This document shows, piece after piece, positions 27,242 through 33,778 of a stretch of 33,778 nucleotides of DNA (position 1 is its first letter; every line of letters starts with the position of its first letter). Under the pieces are notes generated by a model, which was not told the origin of the DNA, ran no database searches, and worked only from the letters and a program-made list of their open reading frames with translations. The position numbers and the translations under genes are program-made. Origin of the DNA: Fidelibacterota bacterium TCS56 (GTDB lineage: Bacteria; Fidelibacterota; Marinisomatia; Marinisomatales; TCS56). Location of the stretch: contig LSCG01000016.1 of the NCBI GenBank assembly GCA_001577055.1, forward strand, positions 1 to 33,778, written 5' to 3'.

Positions 27242-27253
27242 GCATAATTATGC
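27242..27253. repeat. Perfect 12-bp palindrome near the left end of the IS630 remnant
   Basis: GCATAATTATGC is fully self-complementary. The nearby AATTATG at about 27228 also pairs with CATAATT across TTTAGTCG. It lies 34 bases before the transposase ATG and may be part of the left terminal or subterminal repeats. No matching right-end copy is seen before 28156. Confidence 0.35.
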
Positions 27254-27286
27254 TTAAATTGCTCCACCACATACAAAGGAGCAATC

Positions 27287-28073
27287 ATGAAGAGATATAC
27301 AGTAACACTTACCAAAACCGAGCGTGAAGAGCTTCAGGATATTGTACGCAAAGGGAAGCACCGGTCGCAAAAAGTTCTGAATGCCTTGATTCTTTTAAAC
27401 TGTGATAAAGGCCGGTTCCAAACCAAGCGTACGCTCAATGAAGAAATGGCAACTGTCCTCCAGATTAGCATGCGGAAAATCGACCGGGTGAAAAAAGTTT
27501 TTGTGGAACAAGGATTGGATGTGGCGTTGAATGGAACCCGCGGCCAACGGGTATACAAGCGGGTAGCCGACGGAGAGGTGGAAGCCCATTTAATTGCCTT
27601 AAGCTGCAGTAAACCACCCCGGGGATATGCCCGCTGGTCGCTGCGACTGTTAGCGGATAGAGCGGTGGAATTAAACTATGTCGATCATATTTCCCATGAA
27701 ACCGTTCGCCGGGTGTTAAAAAAAACGAAATTAAACCATGGCGCCAACAAGGCTGGGTAATCCCCCCGGATGAGAACAGCAATTTTGTGGCCCAAATGGA
27801 AGCCGTTTTGGATGTCTACAAACGGCCCTATAATCCCTTAAGACCCGTAGTCTGTATGGACGAGTCTCCCCGGCAATTAATACAGGAAACCCGCACACCT
27901 TTACCGGTCAAAGCCGGCCGTGCAGGTCGCTACGATTATGAATATCGCCGTTGTGGGGTCTGTTCCATATTCATGGCCGGTGAACCCTTAAAAGGGACAC
28001 GGTTATCCAGGTGCGTAAACAACGGACCAAGCAAGACTGGGCCCGGTTTTTGGCCGCTATGACAAAGCACTAG
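27287..28073 (+). pseudogene. IS630-family transposase, frameshifted and 3'-truncated
   Basis: The first frame (27287-27760) encodes the N-terminal helix-turn-helix part, with HLIALSCSKPP, ARWSLRLLADR and SHETVRRVLKK as in IS630 transposases. The match continues in the -1 frame: NEIKPWRQQGWVIPP, then RPVVCMDESPRQL with the first catalytic Asp, then YDYEYRRCGVCSIF. The first shift occurs at an A8 run containing A AAA AAA in the correct phase (27718-27724). A second shift near 28003-28008 leads to VRKQRTKQDWARFLAAMTKH and a TAG at 28071. Homology stops before the second Asp and the Glu of the DDE triad, so the right part is missing and it cannot be active. The start has AAAGGAG. Confidence 0.88.
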
Positions 28074-28155
28074 AGATTTTTGTTGCATGTTAAATTGGTA
28101 TCCAAATAAATTTATCTAGGTGAAGGACTTTATTTAATGGGTTAGGAGCTATCAA

Positions 28156-31100
28156 ATGAGAAAAAGATACTATTATTTCATTTTGGCATGTGTTTTTAAC
28201 AACTTCGTTCTATCGCAGTCTTCAATTGAAGGTACTGTTTCAGACAAATCAGGGAATCCATTAGCTGGTGCAAATATTATTGTTGATGGTACATCTTACG
28301 GTAGCGCAACTGGAGTGGATGGATTTTATGAGATAAATATTCCACCGGGAACGGTAGAGGGGACTACTATTTTTCTTACTGCCAGTTATATTGGCTATAA
28401 GAGTTCCTCTGCGTCAGTGGATGTACCTGTCAGAGGTTCTGTTACCCACAATTTTTCTTTAGCATTATATGCCATTGGAATGAAGGCTGTCAGCGTAACC
28501 GCTTTGGGCTTTACGGCCAATCGTGATGAGCTGGGTGCCTCTAGCGTTTCTGTGTCAGCGGAGAAAATGACTCGATCCGGCGAATCTTTAATTGGTAATT
28601 CGTTGTCGGCAAAAGCCTCCAATGTAAGAGTCAATGCAGTGGCCGGTGACCCAGGGGCATCCACAACCATAAGGATTCGTGGTGCCAACACCATTTCTGG
28701 CTCCTTTCAACCCTTAATAGTTATAGATGGAATGCCATTGAACAATTCTACGGTTTATGGCGGTGGTAATGAAATTTCTGGTGGCTCTGATGCAGGCACT
28801 GTTCAGCAGTCCCGTTTGAATGACTTGAATGCGAATGATATAGAATCGGTCGAAATACTTAAAGGTGCTTCTGCGGCAGCCTTATGGGGTTCAAGAGCCG
28901 CAAACGGTGTGGTTATGATCACAACCAAAGATGGTGAAGCCGGAAAAATAAAAATGAATTATAAAAGGACCATGTCCTTTGATGAAATTCATGAACGTAT
29001 TCCCATGCAAGACACTTGGGGACAGGGTCAGAATGGGGAATACGATAATTCTAGCTCTGAGTCCTGGGGCGATTATATTCCTGATCGTGCCGGTGGCGCT
29101 GATGAAGTTGATGAATCTTCAGGGGAGTATTTCATTTCTGATGATGGGACATTTATACAGTATCCCATTATAACAAAAAATTCAAAAGATACTTATGTTA
29201 ACTCTAACTGGGACCAGGTATTTCAGACAGGGACATATGTACAGGATGATTTCCAGGTCACCGGAGGTGACGAATCAAAAACATTTTTGTTTAGCTACAG
29301 CCGTCTCCGTCAGGATGGAATTATCCGTAACTCATGGTATGACCGAGATAATTTCAGGTTAAATACCAAATTTAGATTATCCGACATGATTTCTATGGAA
29401 TCCAAAGCTTCCTATACGTTCACAAATTCAAACCGTATTCAGCAAAGTTCTAACGTAACCGGGTTGATGCTTGGATTGTTAAGAAACGCACCTGATTTTG
29501 ATATTACACATTACATGGGTACCTATGTGGATGGAGAAACAGAGTATGATGACCGTCAGCGCGCCTATCGTAAGTACTTGGCTCAAGCGACGCATCCAAT
29601 TTATAATAACCCTTTGTGGACGATCTATGAGCAGGCAGCCGATACAAAAGTTGACCGATTTATTATGACAAATGAAATGACCATTACCCCCGACCAGATG
29701 ACAAGCCTTGTTATCAGGGCAGGTATTGATGCATGGGGTGATGATAGATCCTGGTTTTTCCCCGTAGGATCTACCAGCTCAAGAAGCCCTGGTGTGTTTG
29801 CGGAGGACGCTCTGACAAACCGCGAAGTTAACTATGATTTTATCGCCCGAAGGAATTTGAATTTGGGAGCGATTTCTATGAGTATAACCGCTGGATATAA
29901 CTGGTGGGATCGCGAATATCATAGAACGAGTTTTAATATCTCTAGTTTTCTGGTAAGCACTGACAAACAAACGGCTGATGTTAACACCTCTGCGGAAGCT
30001 TCAACAGTTGATAACAGTAGAATGTTTATTCGCACTGGCCGCACTTATGGACTCTTGTCAATATCAGCAATGGATAATTTGTTTGTTAATCTTTCAGGAG
30101 TAAACGAGGAACACTCCACAATTAGTGATCCATACTTTTATCCTGCCATGGATATGGCATACCAGTTCAATAATAGCGAAAACGGAACGCTCAGCTTTGG
30201 AAAATTACGATTTGCCTTGGGTCAAGTTGGTGTACGGCCAGAAGCCCATCGTTTCCAGACGCTGGCTGAGTCTGGGTTCACCTACAGCTCATACAGTGAT
30301 CCTATTGATGTATCATCGTTTGGCGGTGGTTATCGGGTGGATGATGATAAAGGTAACCCTGATTTGAAACCGGAACTGAAAACAGAAATTGAATTTGGCA
30401 TAGATCTGCGTCTTTTTGATAACCGATTAGCACTGAGTCTTACAAGCTATTCGAATCTGGTTGAAGATATGCTGATCGACGTATCACAATCTCCATCAAC
30501 TGGCTACGATACACAGTATATGAATGCAGCCTCTATGGAGAATACAGGGTTTGAACTTGATGGTTCATACCGGGTTATGAACGAAGCTGATAGAGCTCTA
30601 GATCTGTATTTTAACTGGGCTACGAATAAAAATGAGGTTACAGACTTGGCTGGTACTGATATTATCTTTTTAGGTACTCAATCCGTAACCAATGTTGCGG
30701 CTGTTGGTCATCCATTGGGAGTGCTTTATGGTACGGGGTCACAAACCGAAGATGGTACAGTAGACGGTAAACTAATTTTGGATGAAAATGGTTTCCCTCA
30801 AATTACTTTGCTGCCTATTGTACTTGGTGATCCGAACCCAGACTGGACCGGTACCCTAGGACTAAATGCACGCTGGAAGAATTTCAATATGAATGTTTTA
30901 TTGGAACATTCACAGGGCGGAGATTATTCACCACGTACGCAATGGGTGTTAAATCGCTTTGGCACAACAGAAGAAACAGCCGGCGCCATTACACTTACAG
31001 AGGATATGGTAAACTTTGCCGGTGACACTCTCACTGCCGGGACGTTTGTTCGTGGCAACATTCATGATTTTGGCGGCGGTGATGTGCTGCTCGATGAATC

Positions 31101-31416
31101 TTGGTATCGACATGGTATTGGTGGTGGCTTTGGTGATAACCAGGCCTATAACTTTTTGATTAAGGATGCCACGTATACCCGCTTAAGAGAACTTTCGTTC
31201 TCTTATACATTCAGTTCACCATCATTTAGGCAAACAACAAAACTGAGTGCAATAACGTTCAGATGGACAGGTCGAAATCTGTGGGCAAATTATAAAGAGC
31301 TGGTCGGTATTGACCCATCTGTCAACCAGTGTGGTGTAACTAATGGGTTTGGATTAGACTATTTTACTAATCCAAGTACAAAGTCCTATTTGTTCACTAT
31401 TTCGGTTGATTATTAA
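28156..31416 (+). CDS. SusC/RagA-family TonB-linked outer-membrane transporter
   Basis: 1086 aa. Signal peptide (1-20), a carboxypeptidase-regulatory-like domain (about 22-110, SIEGTVSDKSGNPLAGANI), a plug (about 120-255) with SusC-type signatures TIRIRGANTISGSFQPLIVIDG and VEILKGASAAALWGSRAANGVV, and a barrel ending ISVDY. It forms a lid-and-barrel complex with the SusD protein encoded 11 bases downstream and imports oligomeric nutrients, usually glycans or peptides. No polysaccharide-degrading enzyme is next to the pair here, so the substrate is unknown. The start has AGGAG. The sequence is visibly A+T-richer, with more A/T-ending codons than the genes to its left, and it abuts an IS630 remnant, which suggests separate acquisition. 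Confidence 0.93.
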   Translation: MRKRYYYFILACVFNNFVLSQSSIEGTVSDKSGNPLAGANIIVDGTSYGSATGVDGFYEINIPPGTVEGTTIFLTASYIGYKSSSASVDVPVRGSVTHNFSLALYAIGMKAVSVTALGFTANRDELGASSVSVSAEKMTRSGESLIGNSLSAKASNVRVNAVAGDPGASTTIRIRGANTISGSFQPLIVIDGMPLNNSTVYGGGNEISGGSDAGTVQQSRLNDLNANDIESVEILKGASAAALWGSRAANGVVMITTKDGEAGKIKMNYKRTMSFDEIHERIPMQDTWGQGQNGEYDNSSSESWGDYIPDRAGGADEVDESSGEYFISDDGTFIQYPIITKNSKDTYVNSNWDQVFQTGTYVQDDFQVTGGDESKTFLFSYSRLRQDGIIRNSWYDRDNFRLNTKFRLSDMISMESKASYTFTNSNRIQQSSNVTGLMLGLLRNAPDFDITHYMGTYVDGETEYDDRQRAYRKYLAQATHPIYNNPLWTIYEQAADTKVDRFIMTNEMTITPDQMTSLVIRAGIDAWGDDRSWFFPVGSTSSRSPGVFAEDALTNREVNYDFIARRNLNLGAISMSITAGYNWWDREYHRTSFNISSFLVSTDKQTADVNTSAEASTVDNSRMFIRTGRTYGLLSISAMDNLFVNLSGVNEEHSTISDPYFYPAMDMAYQFNNSENGTLSFGKLRFALGQVGVRPEAHRFQTLAESGFTYSSYSDPIDVSSFGGGYRVDDDKGNPDLKPELKTEIEFGIDLRLFDNRLALSLTSYSNLVEDMLIDVSQSPSTGYDTQYMNAASMENTGFELDGSYRVMNEADRALDLYFNWATNKNEVTDLAGTDIIFLGTQSVTNVAAVGHPLGVLYGTGSQTEDGTVDGKLILDENGFPQITLLPIVLGDPNPDWTGTLGLNARWKNFNMNVLLEHSQGGDYSPRTQWVLNRFGTTEETAGAITLTEDMVNFAGDTLTAGTFVRGNIHDFGGGDVLLDESWYRHGIGGGFGDNQAYNFLIKDATYTRLRELSFSYTFSSPSFRQTTKLSAITFRWTGRNLWANYKELVGIDPSVNQCGVTNGFGLDYFTNPSTKSYLFTISVDY

Positions 31417-31427
31417 AGGAGGATCAA

Positions 31428-32876
31428 ATGATGAATAATTCAAGAATAATTCATAGACAGATGAGGAACTTTTTTAACTTGATCCTGACTGGGTCGATGT
31501 TGATGTTTGTTTCTTGTGAAATCCCGACTGGTTTAAACGATAACCCCAATGAGATAACTTTAGATGATCCTGCTCCGAATTTGTTCTTAAATGGTGCACA
31601 GCTTGCGAATATTATGATCCAAAATAGTCATCTCAACAGGATCACTGGTATGTATTCCGGACAGCTCGTAGGCTATACATCACTCTATTCAACCATTTAT
31701 GGATATTCACTTTCTACAGCAGAATCCAATGATGAGTGGAACGGTTGCTATACGGGTGTTATGACAAACGCACGACATATACGTGAAACTGCACCTGATG
31801 ATAAACTGATGGTAGGAATTTCAAAGGTGCTTGAGGCCCATGCTGTTGGTACTCTGGCCATTATAATGGGAGACATACCTTACTCAGAAGCGATATCAGA
31901 AGTGGATGATCCAAAGTTTGATTCTCAGGTAGCCGTCTTAACTGATTTGACATCACTTTTAGACGAAGCTATTTCTGATCTAGAAAGCGCTACAAGTCGT
32001 TCTGATGATTACGATATCTATTATGGCGGTGATAAGGATCAATGGATAGCTGCCGCATACACGCTAAAAGCCCGTTATGCGTTGATCCAAAGTGATTACG
32101 CTGGTGCATTAACCGCTGCAAATATGGGTATTTCGTCTTCGGCGGATGATATGAACTTTATTCCTCGCGGAGATGCCGCTGTAATAGACGGCGATAAGAA
32201 TCTCTTTAATGCAATTTTATCCGGCTCAAGAACAGGTGATCTTGGCAATAATGGCAGTTATTTGCTAGATATTTTGAATGATACCACCGCTAACTATAGA
32301 GGCAATGCCAAAACCAACGAAACTGCTCGGCATAATTACTATAAGATTGATGAGACATCAGGTGAAGGTAATTTGGGAGTTATTGAACGGTTTGAACCGA
32401 TGCCTATGGTAACCTATTTTGAAAACCAACTGATCAAGGCAGAGGCAGCAGCACGGACTTCTGGTTTTTCAAGTGGGCTAAGTCATTTGAACGATTATCG
32501 TGCCTGGTTAGCAAGCGGTGGCCGGTTGAATGATACTTTTAATGAATCGGCAAACATCTTATATGAAGCCTATGTTGATACTGACTTCGACTCTGGTGGT
32601 ATGGAAAATCCTGATAACGTATCTGCTGAAACGGCCTTGCTCCGTGAAATTATTGAAGAAAGATATGTGTCTGGATTTGGAACTTACATGCCCTTCAACG
32701 ATCATAGGCGCCTCCGCGGAGATGGTGAAACGGAGCTAATTCCGCCTTTTCCGTTAAATACTACTACAGCAACAGAACATGTAGAACGGATTCCGTATGC
32801 ACGGGATGAATTAGTATCTAATAGTGGCATGGCTGATGATCCGGGATTATATGTTCAAACGGAGGTCAATCAATAA
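31428..32876 (+). CDS. SusD/RagB-like surface lipoprotein (SusD-like 2 type)
   Basis: 482 aa. The start has a near-ideal AAAGGAGG. The lipobox is in LMFVSC (Cys at about residue 30), giving a surface lipoprotein. The mature start, GLNDNPNEITLDDPAPNLFL, and the helical repeats (AYTLKARYALIQSDYAGALTAANMG, VTYFENQLIKAEAAARTSG, ILYEAYVDTDFDSGG) are characteristic of the SusD-like TPR fold. The C-terminal part carries ERYVSGFGTYMPFNDHRRL and PPFPLNTTTATEHVERIPYA, usual for this family. It binds substrate over the SusC barrel. It is translated with SusC (11-base gap) and followed by a hairpin terminator. Confidence 0.92.
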   Translation: MMNNSRIIHRQMRNFFNLILTGSMLMFVSCEIPTGLNDNPNEITLDDPAPNLFLNGAQLANIMIQNSHLNRITGMYSGQLVGYTSLYSTIYGYSLSTAESNDEWNGCYTGVMTNARHIRETAPDDKLMVGISKVLEAHAVGTLAIIMGDIPYSEAISEVDDPKFDSQVAVLTDLTSLLDEAISDLESATSRSDDYDIYYGGDKDQWIAAAYTLKARYALIQSDYAGALTAANMGISSSADDMNFIPRGDAAVIDGDKNLFNAILSGSRTGDLGNNGSYLLDILNDTTANYRGNAKTNETARHNYYKIDETSGEGNLGVIERFEPMPMVTYFENQLIKAEAAARTSGFSSGLSHLNDYRAWLASGGRLNDTFNESANILYEAYVDTDFDSGGMENPDNVSAETALLREIIEERYVSGFGTYMPFNDHRRLRGDGETELIPPFPLNTTTATEHVERIPYARDELVSNSGMADDPGLYVQTEVNQ

Positions 32877-32921
32877 TTCAGGCACTCTCTTTAGGAGATG
32901 ATAACTAAAAGTCCTGAATTA
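32874..32921 (+). terminator. Hairpin after SusD
   Basis: TAATTCAGG pairs with CCTGAATTA, extended inward by ACT/AGT past one bulged base. It begins in the SusD stop codon. The loop is long (over 20 bases) and no strong T-run follows, so efficiency is uncertain. It ends just before the convergent response-regulator remnant. Confidence 0.5.
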
Positions 32922-32927
32922 ATAATT

Positions 32928-33428
32928 TTACTCTATAATGCCACCTATGGTGTTTATTTCTATGTGGTAACACCCGACGGTGTAATGCATCAATTGGGCA
33001 TTGGTACTAATACCCATCTTTTTCATAATCCGTGAGCGAAAATTGGTCTTGACACTCAGCGCCGGATCAGCGGCGATTTCCGAGACGGTCTTCCCCTGGG
33101 CGATCATTATCAGCACCTGATACTCACGGTCAGATAATTGCCCGTGGATACTGGCGCCCGTATTGTTCTGGACGATGTCTAACAGCCGTTCGGCCAGGTT
33201 GGAGCTGACATATTTCCCGCCGGCATGTATTTTTCGAATCGCATCGGTTAGTTCATCGGGAGTGCTTTCCTTTTTCATGAATCCGGCGGCAGGATATCGA
33301 TTGGCTGGTCCTGGTCACCGATTATGCGCATCAATTCATCGCCCTCACCGGTTTCGCCCACGACTTTCATGTCGTTTGATTCCTTCCCGGATCAGGGCAT
33401 GATCGTCAACAATGAAAACTTTAATCAT
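32928..33428 (-). pseudogene. NarL/LuxR-type response regulator with deleted receiver core
   Basis: The track shows only the 116-aa C-terminal part. Upstream, an ATG at 33428 begins MIKVFIVDDHALIREGIKR, a perfect response-regulator N-terminus with the acidic pair DD. After a frame change it continues DMKVVGETGEGDELMRIIGDQD, and after another break RYPAAGFMKKESTPDELTDAIRKI, then the LuxR helix-turn-helix LSDREYQVLIMIAQGKTVSEIA. The segment that should hold the phosphoacceptor Asp and the beta4 Ser/Thr is missing between GDQDQP and AAGFMKK, and about two residues appear lost in the recognition helix (SVKTNFRSRI). The gene is therefore degraded; a truncated DNA-binding product from the Met at 33278 is possible but unlikely to be regulated. 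No sensor kinase is visible nearby. Confidence 0.85.
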
Positions 33429-33778
33429 GGTTAATTAGGCCTTCCTCAAATACTCCTAACTAATTGATATAGTATGATATACGGTACATTTATTGTAAAT
33501 TATCTGCACGGAAATAGCCTTTTTTCACACAAAACCCTTGCAGATTTTTCCCTTTAAAACTAATAAGTTATTGCGTAAAATCGTTTTAGGTAGCACCGAA
33601 TAATTGTACTGACGATTCTGATGGATTACTGAATAGGCGGGAAATACTGGTTAATGCGCAACTACACACAAATCCAAAGGCCGGATATACGCAATATTGT
33701 GTTTAACGGGACGTTAGGTGAAATGCCCAAGCCCATAGAAATGATGAAAATTTAATATTAAGAAAAGAATATTTAAGG
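33429..33778. other. Terminal 350 bases without a supported gene
   Basis: The only plus-strand reading frame noticed is a 33-codon ORF (33654-33755, MRNYTQIQRPDIRN...) with no Shine-Dalgarno and no recognised family. A short hairpin TAACG-GGA-CGTTA (33704-33716) lies in GTTTAACGGGACGTTAGGT, which matches both integron attC end consensuses (RYYYAAC and GTTRRRY) but at far too short a spacing for a full attC. The first part is A+T-rich and could hold the promoter of the response-regulator remnant. Confidence 0.5.

Noticed and set aside
33654-33755. 33-codon plus-strand ORF at the window end
   Set aside because: No ribosome-binding site, no recognised family and too short to support coding on its own.

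Overview
The window comes from a Gram-negative bacterium of the FCB superphylum. The evidence is several proteins with PNPFNP-type type IX secretion (T9SS) sorting domains, a PorV/PorQ-like protein, three large TonB-dependent receptors with carboxypeptidase-regulatory-like N-termini, a SusC/SusD pair and several lipoproteins. The overall look (long propeller and T9SS-tailed proteins) resembles Neomarinimicrobiota, Calditrichota or related marine lineages; the exact phylum is inference. No rRNA, tRNA or CRISPR array was seen.

Left part (1-7.5 kb): the 3' part of a large secreted protein on the + strand converges with a two-gene minus-strand operon (TolB-like propeller, then a secreted N-acetylmuramoyl-L-alanine amidase). 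The two convergent secreted proteins share a paralogous C-terminal module. Upstream of the operon lies a separate T9SS-tailed propeller gene with a strong terminator.

Middle (7.6-21.2 kb): one long minus-strand gene run encodes envelope proteins. Its order is TonB receptor, 700-aa Fn3/T9SS-like protein, small lipoprotein, PorV-like barrel, IPT/propeller lipoprotein, second TonB receptor, second 700-aa protein. The receptor/700-aa pair is duplicated and brackets the central three genes. Gaps are short and several starts are coupled to the preceding stop.

B12 methyl-transfer island (21.35-27.1 kb): a UroD/MtaA-like protein, a MttC-type corrinoid protein, a MetH-type homocysteine methyltransferase, a stand-alone MetH-type reactivation protein and a non-pyrrolysine MttB-family methyltransferase. 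Three of the four functional domains of MetH are present as separate genes. No pterin-binding domain is visible; MttB and UroD-like proteins occur instead. This suggests transfer of a methyl group from a quaternary amine (or other methylated compound) to homocysteine. A DUF1460-like lipoprotein is embedded in the same operon, and a near-perfect palindrome lies between the divergent UroD-like and corrinoid genes.

Right part (27.2-33.8 kb): an orphan minus-strand terminator, a frameshifted and truncated IS630 transposase, an A+T-richer SusC/SusD pair, and a LuxR-type response regulator that has lost the middle of its receiver domain. The last 350 bases have no supported gene. This part looks like an accessory, partly decaying segment.
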